Assembly: GCA_017557625.1 (NCBI GenBank)
Contig: JAFYYG010000065.1
Location: forward strand, 25,898 to 89,897
Length of the DNA: 64,000 nucleotides
Direction of reading: 5' to 3'
From: Muribaculaceae bacterium
Lineage (GTDB): Bacteria; Bacteroidota; Bacteroidia; Bacteroidales; Muribaculaceae
Positions 43,021-50,804 of this stretch are shown here, piece by piece. The position numbers and the translations under genes were made by a program. The first letter of the stretch is position 1. Each line of letters begins with the position of its first letter. The notes below the pieces were generated by a model. The model had not been told where the DNA came from and ran no database searches. It saw nothing but the letters and a program-made list of their open reading frames with translations.

Positions 43021-43059
43021 AATGAAGAAAAGGGGACGGTTCTTTTTCTTCATTTTTTT
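43021..43059 (+). terminator. Intrinsic terminator after the AraC-type gene
   Basis: An 11-bp perfect stem AATGAAGAAAA / TTTTCTTCATT around GGGGACGGTTC, followed by TTTTT. The AT-rich stem can work in both directions and so also serves the convergent glycosyltransferase gene. Confidence 0.8.
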
Positions 43060-43063
43060 AGTG

Positions 43064-44068
43064 TCAGAATAGTTTCTTGCCTTTTAGGTAGTAATCGATG
43101 ACGATATTGCGCTGGGCACCAGGGAAGGTCTTTAGGAGATTCTCCTGTGGCTGACAGGTATAGCGGCTCTTGAGTTTACGGTAGTCGTTATGCGCCTTGA
43201 TGATGGCCTTGGCATCGCCCCAGTGGAACTTGGCGAGGGCCATGAAGAATGCAAGGGTGTCGTAAAGGCGGCGCACGATTAGCATGCGCTTGCCGTCTTT
43301 CACGGGCAGATTCTTGTAGAGCAGGAACAGGCTGTTGCGGAAGTTGAGGTAGGTCTTGCGGGGATTGCCTTGCGGCAGACTGCCGCCGCCCAGATGGAAC
43401 ACCTCACTGGCTGTGACGATGCGCACAGCATTGCCACTCAGGTGTATGCGCCAGCACAGGTCTATCTCCTCCATGTGTGCGAAGAAGTCCTCATCGAGTC
43501 CGCCAACCTTGTTATATAGCTCGGTGCGCACTATCAGGCAAGCGCCTGTGCCCCAGAAGATGTCGATGTCTTTGCCGTCGTACTGTCCGTGGTCGTCTTC
43601 CACAGCCTCAAACATGCGGCCTCGGCAGTAGGGATAGCCGTGCTTATCGATGAACCCTCCTGCGGCACCGGCATACTCAAACATGCGTTTGCCGTCGTCG
43701 CGGTCGTGGAGGAGTTTTGGCTGTACAGCTCCCACTTCGGGATGGTCTTCAAGGTATTGATATAATGGATTAAGCCACCCTTCTGGAGTGCGTACGTCAC
43801 TGTTGAGCAGCACGGTGTAGCGGTAACCGGTGGTCTGCTCTATAGCTTTGTTGTAGCCCCCCGCAAAGCCGTAGTTCTTGTCAAAGACAAGAGTCTTGAC
43901 CTGCGGGAACTCCTGCTTGAGCACCTCGAGGCTGTCGTCGCTGCTGCCGTTGTCGGCGACAATGATGTCGGCGAGCGCAGCGTCAGTGCCGGCAAGCACC
44001 GTGGGGAGGTACTTGCGTAACAGCTTCGCGCCATTCCAGTTCAATATTATCACCGCTACGGGCTTCAT
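43064..44068 (-). CDS. Family 2 glycosyltransferase
   Basis: A 334-residue GT-A fold enzyme. It starts VAVIILNWNGAKLLRKYL with ADNGSSDDSLEVL as the nucleotide-sugar motif, LLNSDVRTPEGWL for the metal-binding DxD-like segment, and WGTGACLIVRTELYNKVGGLDEDFFAHMEEIDLCWR, typical of rhamnosyltransferase-like GT2 proteins. A C-terminal helical segment may attach to the membrane. It is downstream of an LpxL-type gene on the same strand, suggesting a role in lipid A or surface glycan assembly. Confidence 0.92.
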   Translation of the reverse strand: MKPVAVIILNWNGAKLLRKYLPTVLAGTDAALADIIVADNGSSDDSLEVLKQEFPQVKTLVFDKNYGFAGGYNKAIEQTTGYRYTVLLNSDVRTPEGWLNPLYQYLEDHPEVGAVQPKLLHDRDDGKRMFEYAGAAGGFIDKHGYPYCRGRMFEAVEDDHGQYDGKDIDIFWGTGACLIVRTELYNKVGGLDEDFFAHMEEIDLCWRIHLSGNAVRIVTASEVFHLGGGSLPQGNPRKTYLNFRNSLFLLYKNLPVKDGKRMLIVRRLYDTLAFFMALAKFHWGDAKAIIKAHNDYRKLKSRYTCQPQENLLKTFPGAQRNIVIDYYLKGKKLF

Positions 44069-44095
44069 TTATCACACTAATTAAACGAATTTAAA

Positions 44096-45136
44096 CTAAT
44101 TATTCGCCTTTTTTGAATAAAACTCAATTTCGTTGTCTTTATTGTATCCTTCGGGGAAGGTGACTGGGCGTTTCCAGCGTTTGTGGGTCCAGAGCCAGTA
44201 GGCCGGTTCCTCTTGTATGCGCATCTCGAGCAGGCGGGCGTAACGTGTGGTTATGGAACCACGAGGCTCAGCGGCGATGTCGTTGCTTAACGGCACGAGG
44301 GTGCACTCATAATGTCCGCGTTTAACCTTTCTAATATCGAAGAACGCCGCGCGGCAGTGTAACTTGCGGCCTATCGCCTCAGGGCCAGTAAGAATTGCGG
44401 TTGGATGGTGAAGGAAATCAATTACATGCTTTTGGTCGTTAGGCAAGGGATGTTGGTCGGCAATGAACCCTATGCCCAAATGCCGTCCCTCGCGCTCTCG
44501 CATTATCATCTCACGCAAAATGGTCTTCCAATTAATGCACACGGTGTTGAAACGTTGTCGCAGCTTCAGGAAAAAGCGGTCGAACCATTCATTCTCAAGC
44601 GGATGATAGACCTGTCCCTGTACAGCATCGCGATGCCTCTCGCTATCGAACCACAGCGTTACCGAAGTCACCCACTCCCAGTTGCCGTAATGAGCGGCAT
44701 AGAGAACGATGCTCTGTCCGTTATCAAACGCCTCGTCTATGATGTGAGCATTGTGGAACACCATGCGCTTTCTCATTTCCTCGTCGCTGATGTGTAGCAG
44801 TTTGATGGTTTCCACGAAATAGTCGGCAAGGTGGTGGTAAAACTCCTTCTCGATTGCCATTCGCTCATGGTCATCTTTCTCGGGGAAGCACTCGGCGAGA
44901 TTGTCGCGCACCACCTTCTTGCGGTAGCCAATTAGATGATAGGCAACGAAATATAGCACATCGGCATGGAGATACAGCACCCACCACGGCATCAATGCCT
45001 GCAGGTGCAAAGCCCAACCGATGGGCGCGTACAATATATTTTTAAAAGTTTTCAGTTTTATAGCTCTTATTATTTTATTTTCTAGAACTACTAGACATTC
45101 TAGAAGCTCTAGATTCTCTTGAATAAATATCTCCAC
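44096..45136 (-). CDS. LpxL/HtrB-family lipid A acyltransferase
   Basis: A 346-residue protein with an N-terminal membrane segment (ALMPWWVLYLHADVLYFVAYH) and the catalytic acyltransferase motif AAHYGNWEW (HxxxxE) near residue 147. Further on, GIGFIADQHPLPNDQ and FFDIRKVKRGHY match the family. It adds secondary acyl chains to lipid A at the inner membrane. The only ATG start is at 45136, 7 bp after mtaB. The first 20 residues (ENLELLECLVVLEN) are encoded by a 9-bp tandem repeat and are not expected in the family. Confidence 0.9.
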   Translation of the reverse strand: MEIFIQENLELLECLVVLENKIIRAIKLKTFKNILYAPIGWALHLQALMPWWVLYLHADVLYFVAYHLIGYRKKVVRDNLAECFPEKDDHERMAIEKEFYHHLADYFVETIKLLHISDEEMRKRMVFHNAHIIDEAFDNGQSIVLYAAHYGNWEWVTSVTLWFDSERHRDAVQGQVYHPLENEWFDRFFLKLRQRFNTVCINWKTILREMIMREREGRHLGIGFIADQHPLPNDQKHVIDFLHHPTAILTGPEAIGRKLHCRAAFFDIRKVKRGHYECTLVPLSNDIAAEPRGSITTRYARLLEMRIQEEPAYWLWTHKRWKRPVTFPEGYNKDNEIEFYSKKANN

Positions 45137-45143
45137 TCTCTAT

Positions 45144-46454
45144 TCAGCTCTCAATATCAACGCTAAGGTCGTCGTTTATCGTGTTGCCAAGTGTGACTGT
45201 GGTTACTGTGTTGACCAGTTCAGGGCGGTTGGGAGCGTTGACGCGGATGTAGTTGTCGGTAAAGCCGTGCATCACGTCGCTGCCAGCAGGGGGTTGCTCA
45301 AAGAGCACGGGGCGCTCTGTGCCGAGGAATCGCTCAATGAAATCACGCTGCTGGCGGTCGCTGAGTTCCATCATGCGTGCCACTCGCGCGTCGCGCTCGG
45401 TTTTGGGCACGATGTAAGGGATGCGCAACGCCTGGGTGCCTGGACGCTCGCTGTAGGGGAACACATGCAGGTGCTGCACACCCAGCGAGGCGATGAATTG
45501 CAGCGAGTCCTCGAAGTGTTCGGGCGTCTCGCCGCGAGTGCCCACCATCACGTCAACGCCTATGAAGGCATGTGGCATCGCCTGGTGTATGCGCTCCACC
45601 TTACGAGCGAAAAGGTCGCGGGTGTAGTGGCGGCGCATGAGACGCAGCACCTCGTCGTTGCCGCATTGCAATGGGATGTGGAAGTGTGGCATGAAGGCGC
45701 GCGACTCGGCACACCAGTCTATAACCTCGTCGTCGAGCAGGTCGGGCTCTATCGATGATATGCGGTAGCGCTCTATGCCTTCCATCTGGTCAAGGGCTTT
45801 GAGCAGGTCGAAGAAATGCTCGTTGGTATTCTTGCCGAAGTCGCCGATGTTCACGCCGGTTATCACTATCTCCTTGCCACCTCGGCGGGCCACATCCTGT
45901 GCCTGCTCCACCAGCGATGCAATAGTGCCGCTGCGGCTGCGGCCACGAGCCAGAGGGATGGTGCAGTAGCTGCAATAGTAGTCGCAGCCGTCCTGCACCT
46001 TGAGGAAATAGCGTGTACGGTCGCCGCATTCGCACGAGGGCGAGAAACGGCGTATGTCCTTGTGTGGCGTGACGACAAGCGCGTTCTGCTTGTCGTTGAG
46101 CCATTGCTCGATGTAATTGACCACTTCGCCCTTCTGCTCGTTGCCCAGCACGATGTCCACACCTGGAATCTCGGCTATGCTTTTGCCCTGCAACTGCGCG
46201 TAGCAGCCGGTGACCACAACCAGAGCCTCGGGATATCGGCGGATGAGGTTACGGATGCTCTGTCGGCATTTGCGGTCGGCAAGGGAGGTTACGCTGCAGG
46301 TGTTGACAATGCAGATGTCGGGTACCTCGTCGCCCTTCACCGTAGTGGCAATGCCTCGCTCGAGCAACTGCTGACCTATGGTGGCGCTCTCCGAGAAGTT
46401 AAGCTTGCATCCCAGAGTCACAAATTTCACTTTATGTAAAGCCGCATCGGTCAT
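45144..46454 (-). CDS. mtaB: tRNA threonylcarbamoyladenosine methylthiotransferase
   Basis: A 436-residue radical SAM enzyme that adds a methylthio group to t6A37 of tRNA. The N-terminal UPF0004 domain begins KVKFVTLGCKLNFSES and has cysteines at NTCSVTSLADRKC and VVTGCYAQL for the auxiliary cluster. The radical SAM cluster is CDYYCSYC, followed by IPLARGRSRS, and a TRAM domain ends the protein. The start MTDAALHK at 46454 is chosen because it lies 18 bp after a perfect -7 box; an ATG at 46496 lies upstream of that box. Confidence 0.95.
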   Translation of the reverse strand: MTDAALHKVKFVTLGCKLNFSESATIGQQLLERGIATTVKGDEVPDICIVNTCSVTSLADRKCRQSIRNLIRRYPEALVVVTGCYAQLQGKSIAEIPGVDIVLGNEQKGEVVNYIEQWLNDKQNALVVTPHKDIRRFSPSCECGDRTRYFLKVQDGCDYYCSYCTIPLARGRSRSGTIASLVEQAQDVARRGGKEIVITGVNIGDFGKNTNEHFFDLLKALDQMEGIERYRISSIEPDLLDDEVIDWCAESRAFMPHFHIPLQCGNDEVLRLMRRHYTRDLFARKVERIHQAMPHAFIGVDVMVGTRGETPEHFEDSLQFIASLGVQHLHVFPYSERPGTQALRIPYIVPKTERDARVARMMELSDRQQRDFIERFLGTERPVLFEQPPAGSDVMHGFTDNYIRVNAPNRPELVNTVTTVTLGNTINDDLSVDIES

Positions 46455-46471
46455 TATTATAAAAATATGTG

Positions 46472-46479
46472 CAAAGTTA
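46472..46479 (-). promoter_or_regulatory. -7 box of mtaB
   Basis: Minus-strand TAACTTTG, perfect match, fixing the mtaB start at 46454 with a short leader. Confidence 0.65.
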
Positions 46480-46598
46480 CAAATAATCTCCCACACAAGA
46501 GCAAGAAAAGAAATTTTTTACGCAAAGCCGATTACCAAGAGCATCATGTTTTGATTAAGAAGAAAACGAAATTATTAACACAAAAAATCCTATTTATT

Positions 46599-47165
46599 AT
46601 GACATTCTTCAAAAACATTTTTTCGGCAGCCGCTATGATGGCGGTTGGCTTTTTATGCTTCAGTGCAAGCGCACAACCAGTTAACCAGGTAAATTATTGC
46701 ACATTTGATGGCGGCAATTATAATGTTGCCAGTACAAACGACAACGGCGCGAACTATGTCTTTAACAGAGACTATTTCGAGCTGATGGTTATGACGTTGG
46801 ATAGTAAAACTCCTTACACTGAATGTGAGGGAATAGAAATCTCGAGTATTACATTAAAAGACAATAGCATCAATATAAATACCACACTTGGCAGTTATTA
46901 TGCATCTAAAATTAAATTGATGGATAGCGAAAGCGCAGAAACAGTAAGTGATATTCTTGCTGAAAGTGTATATCAGATGTGTAATATGCTTGGCAAAGAT
47001 GCCGAAGGCTACACAATGATTGAGAAAATGAAGGCTCTAGGTATAAATATTAACTATAATTTCTATGTGAGAGGAGACCGAGTTCCTGTGAAGTCAATAC
47101 AAATCTCGGCGCAACAACTCTGCGAGATGGGACAAGACAACATCGTAGCTCTCTCAGAGAGATGA
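46599..47165 (+). CDS. Hypothetical secreted protein, paralogue 1
   Basis: A 189-residue protein with signal peptide MTFFKNIFSAAAMMAVGFLCFSASAQ. The mature domain is unrecognised; it ends with INYNFYVRGDRVPVKSIQISAQQL, which resembles the end of the next gene (VNYNFYIKNIGVIVKTFTINAQSI). Both share KNIF at the N-terminus and an AAGAAGAAAACGA word in the leader, so they are tandem duplicates. They lie just upstream of the sigma factor gene, but terminators separate them from it. Confidence 0.75.
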   Translation: MTFFKNIFSAAAMMAVGFLCFSASAQPVNQVNYCTFDGGNYNVASTNDNGANYVFNRDYFELMVMTLDSKTPYTECEGIEISSITLKDNSININTTLGSYYASKIKLMDSESAETVSDILAESVYQMCNMLGKDAEGYTMIEKMKALGININYNFYVRGDRVPVKSIQISAQQLCEMGQDNIVALSER

Positions 47166-47192
47166 TTGCTTAGGGTTAAATAAATATTTTTC

Positions 47193-47236
47193 AAGCGACG
47201 GCAACCGCCAAAATGGTTGCCGCCGCTTTTTTGCTT
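47193..47236 (+). terminator. Intrinsic terminator after paralogue 1
   Basis: The stem AAGCGACGGCAACC / GGTTGCCGCCGCTT has one mismatch and an 8-nt loop and is followed by TTTTGCTTT. Confidence 0.8.
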
Positions 47237-47237
47237 T

Positions 47238-47330
47238 AAACATAATCTGCTATGCCTTCGTCAATAGCTTTATAAGCAGCCCAAAACAAATTCTGTTCTT
47301 ACGTAAATCTAATGACCTATTCTAGCTTAA
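47238..47330 (-). repeat. Partial copy of the dispersed element at 40512-40906
   Basis: In reverse orientation this segment matches the left quarter of the MITE-like element, including 18 identical bases (AGAACAGAATTTGTTTTG) and the diverged terminal motif near 47310-47330. It lies in the 333-bp gap between the two secreted paralogues; the rest of that gap has no gene and carries the leader of the second one. Confidence 0.6.
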
Positions 47331-47498
47331 CGCCGCACTGGAGTTTCGTTCATAGTTATCAGATGTCCTCAATCTCCCGCATCTCAATATCCGCAAAAAT
47401 AAGAAAACAAAGATTAAAATCTGTAAATCCCGATTACTTTTCTCAAGTGTCATTATATAGAAGAAAACGAGATTATTCATAAATAAAATTTTAATATT

Positions 47499-48086
47499 AT
47501 GGCACTTTTTAAGAACATTTTTTCGGTAACTGCTTTGGTTGCAGTTTTGAGCTTTTCAAGCGTTAGCGTTAGTGCTCAGCCAATGAGCTTGGTTAAGGAG
47601 CGCACACCTGACAAGGATTATCTGCTTGGCGAGAGTGATACAAAGGTTAGCGCTTCGCAATCGTTCAAAGTAATCTTTGACAAGCCAACTATTGGCAGCA
47701 TGATCAAGCGCCTTAACCACTTCGGCACTCCTCTCATCCTGGGTGATGGCATTGAATTGAGCAGTGTAGATATGGATATGGACGAGGATATTATAACCTT
47801 CAACGCCACATGCGACTATGAAACTTTCGTGACCATCGAGGAGTTTGAAGAGGACGAACTCGAAGAGTTTGTACAGTCGTTGGAAGTTAGTCTTTACGAG
47901 ATTTTCAACACTGCCGGTTTCGACGACAATGGGGACAGCCTGGTGAAGCGCTTGCAGGATATGAATATCACGGTGAACTACAATTTCTACATAAAGAACA
48001 TAGGCGTTATTGTGAAGACTTTCACCATCAATGCCCAGAGCATCGAGAATGCGGGTCTCATCGCAAATAACATTTATTCAATATAG
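47499..48086 (+). CDS. Hypothetical secreted protein, paralogue 2
   Basis: A 195-residue protein with signal peptide MALFKNIFSVTALVAVLSFSSVSVSAQ. The mature region includes an acidic stretch (IEEFEEDELEEF) and ends similarly to paralogue 1. No enzyme motif is visible. A hairpin follows and then the sigma factor gene, 151 bp downstream. Being next to an envelope-linked sigma/protease locus, it could be an exported sensor or a regulated product; that is inference only. Confidence 0.75.
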   Translation: MALFKNIFSVTALVAVLSFSSVSVSAQPMSLVKERTPDKDYLLGESDTKVSASQSFKVIFDKPTIGSMIKRLNHFGTPLILGDGIELSSVDMDMDEDIITFNATCDYETFVTIEEFEEDELEEFVQSLEVSLYEIFNTAGFDDNGDSLVKRLQDMNITVNYNFYIKNIGVIVKTFTINAQSIENAGLIANNIYSI

Positions 48087-48098
48087 GCATCATTACAG

Positions 48099-48132
48099 GG
48101 TGGTGGCAAAGCGACACACTTTGACCACCACC
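48099..48132 (+). terminator. Hairpin after paralogue 2
   Basis: GGTGGTGG pairs with CCACCACC and CAAAG with CTTTG, with one bulged A and a 7-nt loop. The following TTGTTGTG is only moderately T-rich. Confidence 0.6.
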
Positions 48133-48203
48133 TTGTTGTGAGAGTGAAGGTTGCTTTAATAAACTTTTTCAAAATAATGCTTTCATTTTACAGGATTTTG
48201 TGT

Positions 48204-48211
48204 TATCTTTG
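48204..48211 (+). promoter_or_regulatory. -7 box of the sigma factor gene
   Basis: TATCTTTG, a perfect housekeeping -7 match, 26 bp before the start codon; the -33 region is weak. Confidence 0.55.
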
Positions 48212-48237
48212 CCGATTAATACCATAATCTTGATAAT

Positions 48238-48819
48238 ATGGAAGAATATAATGAAATTGTAAACGATTGGTATGTAAAATTGAGAGACTTGTTCCTCAAC
48301 TACATCCACAAACACATTCCTGGACTCCGCATCGAGGATATCGAGGATATCTATAGCGAAACGTTTATCGCAGTGCGTGAAAACATGCTCAACAACCGTG
48401 TGAAAGAAGGCACCAAGTGGAAATCTTACATCTTCCAGATAGGATACAACATGGCCATCAACCGGATGAAACAGGAGGGCAAAAAGATGGAGATTATAGA
48501 TAATTCCAATGACGATGACATCGATGCCGACAGGAAGTTTGAGACACAAATCTCTCTCATGGATCTCATCAACGAGGACGACGACAAGGAGCAGCTCGAG
48601 AAAAGAATTGAAACGCTAAAGCGAGAGATACGCTACCTGCCCGAGCCCTGCGAGACCATTCTCAAGGACTTTTACTTTGGAGGGTTTTCAATGACCGAAA
48701 TCATGTATGAGATCAACTACAAGACTGCCGACTCGGTGAAGGCGAGAAAAAACAAATGCATGAATCAGTTAAAAGAAAGAGTTAAAGTGGCTTTCAAAAT
48801 GTTGAATTTAATAGATTGA
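48238..48819 (+). CDS. ECF-type RNA polymerase sigma factor
   Basis: A 193-residue sigma-70 family protein. Region 2 is at about residues 10-80 (IEDIYSETFIAVRENML, then WKSYIFQIGYNMAINRMKQ) and region 4 at about 135-190 (LPEPCETILKDFYFGGFSMTEIMYEINYKTADSVKARKNKCMNQLK). An acidic linker joins them. Regions 1 and 3 are absent, as in ECF sigmas. It lies 4 bp from the anti-sigma-like gene, the usual pairing, and heads a run with caspase and CHAT proteases. Confidence 0.9.
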   Translation: MEEYNEIVNDWYVKLRDLFLNYIHKHIPGLRIEDIEDIYSETFIAVRENMLNNRVKEGTKWKSYIFQIGYNMAINRMKQEGKKMEIIDNSNDDDIDADRKFETQISLMDLINEDDDKEQLEKRIETLKREIRYLPEPCETILKDFYFGGFSMTEIMYEINYKTADSVKARKNKCMNQLKERVKVAFKMLNLID

Positions 48820-48823
48820 CACA

Positions 48824-49612
48824 ATGAAAAATTTTGACAATAATATAGAGATGTTCGATGCTTATCTTGACAATCGGATGAGCGGCGACGAAAAGGCGGA
48901 ATTTGAAGCATTGCTTGGCAGCGACAAGAAGCTAAAGCAGGAGTTCAAAGACTACAAGGAGATTATGTTTGCTCTGCAATCCTCTTGCAGCGACGCCGAC
49001 AAAGAATTTGAGGAGGCCCTCAAGGGAATCTCCGACGAGGACATGAAAAATATTGTCTCGTCAAAAAAAGAGCAAGGCACTCAGACACAGCTCTTCGCCG
49101 AGGAAAAACCTAAAGGGAAAATGGTGCCCTTGAAGACTGTGTATCGCTGGGTGAGTGCCGCAGCTGCAGTGTTACTCTTAGTGGGAGTGGGTACACACCT
49201 GTTCTTGGGACGACAGCCGAAGAATGGTATTAACACCGACCTTGTGTGTGATAATGTTGTTAAAGGATATAATTTCAGCACAATAAACTCATCAAGAAGC
49301 AGTAGTAACGGTGATGAAAACGAATATAATAAAGCAATTAATTTGATTAATGATAACAAAACCGTCCAGGCTATCCCTATACTTGAGGAACTTTATAAGA
49401 ATCCCACGAACAAACAGATGAGACCAAAATACTCTATTTCTCTTGCTAATGCCTACCTGAAAAACCATGACCTCAAAAATGCTCAGCGCATTATTCTCAA
49501 TGAATTGAAAAATGCACAAAAAGATGAGAATAATATTGCAAATCTTGACCAATTATTAGAACTGGAGGAAAAAATTATCACTGAACTCAGTAATGAATTA
49601 AACAAAAAATAA
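48824..49612 (+). CDS. Anti-sigma-like membrane protein with periplasmic repeats
   Basis: A 262-residue protein. The N-terminus (FDAYLDNRMSGDEKAEFEALL) is the motif seen at the start of many Bacteroidetes anti-sigma-type proteins, lacking zinc ligands. One membrane helix is at about residues 106-128. The periplasmic part (about 160-262) looks like TPR helices (AIPILEELYKNPTN, AQRIILNELKNAQK). Its cytosolic domain probably binds the sigma factor encoded 4 bp upstream, with the periplasmic helices exposed to the exported proteases encoded next. Confidence 0.8.
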   Translation: MKNFDNNIEMFDAYLDNRMSGDEKAEFEALLGSDKKLKQEFKDYKEIMFALQSSCSDADKEFEEALKGISDEDMKNIVSSKKEQGTQTQLFAEEKPKGKMVPLKTVYRWVSAAAAVLLLVGVGTHLFLGRQPKNGINTDLVCDNVVKGYNFSTINSSRSSSNGDENEYNKAINLINDNKTVQAIPILEELYKNPTNKQMRPKYSISLANAYLKNHDLKNAQRIILNELKNAQKDENNIANLDQLLELEEKIITELSNELNKK

Positions 49613-49619
49613 AACAACT

Positions 49620-50654
49620 ATGAGGAATTTTTTATTCGTGATATTGGCCGCCATCGTGATGAGTGCGATGGCAGTGTCGTGCGGCAATGACGGCAGCAAC
49701 GGCTCCAACAAAGATGGCGACAATTCGGCGGCCAACGAGCGTGGCACAAAGGCAAGCGACAGCAGCGAGGTCCTTGACGATAGCATCGGCATAGACACTA
49801 CGGGTATTGAAACACCCATGGACTCCGGATTCCAGAAATCAACGAAAAAAGCCATGCTCATAGGTGTCAGCACCTACAAAGACAAGTCATGGGAGAGTAT
49901 AAGTTCGGGCAACGACATCGACATGCTTGAGAAGACCTTGACTAAAGAGCTCGGTTTTGAGGTAGTGTTACGCACCGAGAGCAGAGCTACACATCAGGGC
50001 ATTGTCAACGCCTTTGTTGAACTGACCAATAAGTGCAATCCTGGCGACACCGTACTCGTTCATTTCTCGGGTCACGGCCAGCAGATGGTGGACCAGGAGG
50101 GCGATGAGACCGATGACCACCTCACTGAGTGCTTCATTCCCTATGATGCCTATATGAAGTGCAGTACCGACCCTAACGGCTATCGCGGACAATGCCACTT
50201 CACAGATGACGAGATGCACAAGTACATTGCCAACCTAAGGAAGAAACTCGGCAAGAACGGATTCCTGCTTGTCACTCTCGACGCATGCCACAGCGGAAGC
50301 CTATCAAGAGAAAGTGATTCAGAAAACAAGGTGATGCGTGGCACTAATGATTATTTTGGCTATGGTATCCTCAAGCAGGCCAAGGTTAAACCGCGTTTTG
50401 TTACTGGAGATGTCAACTATGCAAGATATGTGGTCGTCAGTGCATGCCAGCCCGACGAGATAAACTATGAAGTGTCACGAAACGGTAAGAACTACGGCTC
50501 TCTGTCATTCATCCTTAATGAGAAACTCCTCGACGTGAAGAGTGGCAAGCTCACTATCGACAAACTCCCCACAGCCATCAAAGGCGAAAGGTCCTACTGG
50601 AGCGAACAGGGACAGACACCCTACATCGACAACAACGACGAGAACGTGCAATAA
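49620..50654 (+). CDS. Caspase-fold (C14) lipoprotein 1
   Basis: A 344-residue lipoprotein with signal MRNFLFVILAAIVMSAMAVSC. A caspase-like domain starts near residue 78 (KAMLIGVSTYKD). The catalytic His lies in HFSGHGQ near residue 150 and the Cys in LDACHSGS near residue 222, so the dyad is intact. The S1-type Asp region (DETDDHLTECFIPYDA) follows the His. Caspase-fold enzymes of bacteria cleave after Arg/Lys or Asp; specificity cannot be read here. It lies 7 bp after the anti-sigma-like gene. Confidence 0.92.
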   Translation: MRNFLFVILAAIVMSAMAVSCGNDGSNGSNKDGDNSAANERGTKASDSSEVLDDSIGIDTTGIETPMDSGFQKSTKKAMLIGVSTYKDKSWESISSGNDIDMLEKTLTKELGFEVVLRTESRATHQGIVNAFVELTNKCNPGDTVLVHFSGHGQQMVDQEGDETDDHLTECFIPYDAYMKCSTDPNGYRGQCHFTDDEMHKYIANLRKKLGKNGFLLVTLDACHSGSLSRESDSENKVMRGTNDYFGYGILKQAKVKPRFVTGDVNYARYVVVSACQPDEINYEVSRNGKNYGSLSFILNEKLLDVKSGKLTIDKLPTAIKGERSYWSEQGQTPYIDNNDENVQ

Positions 50655-50680
50655 TGCACACTGCCAATAGATAAACACAA

Positions 50681-50714
50681 ATTGCCATAGATGCGCTTCT
50701 ATGGCAGTTTGTTT
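50681..50714 (+). terminator. Hairpin between caspase 1 and TPR-CHAT 1
   Basis: ATTGCCATAG pairs with CTATGGCAGT (one G-T pair) around an 8-nt loop and is followed by TTGTTTAAAA. It may end or attenuate the sigma/anti-sigma/caspase message. Confidence 0.65.
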
Positions 50715-50804
50715 AAAATATTAATTGTTGCAATAGGCCCTTGTTGAGGACCAGCAACTATGACAATCGTTTTTTACTATATAAACCAAATTTCAAAACA
50801 CTAT

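Noticed and set aside
43064-45136. Capsule or O-antigen cluster
   Set aside because: Only one glycosyltransferase and one lipid A acyltransferase are present, with no flippase, polymerase or sugar synthesis genes.
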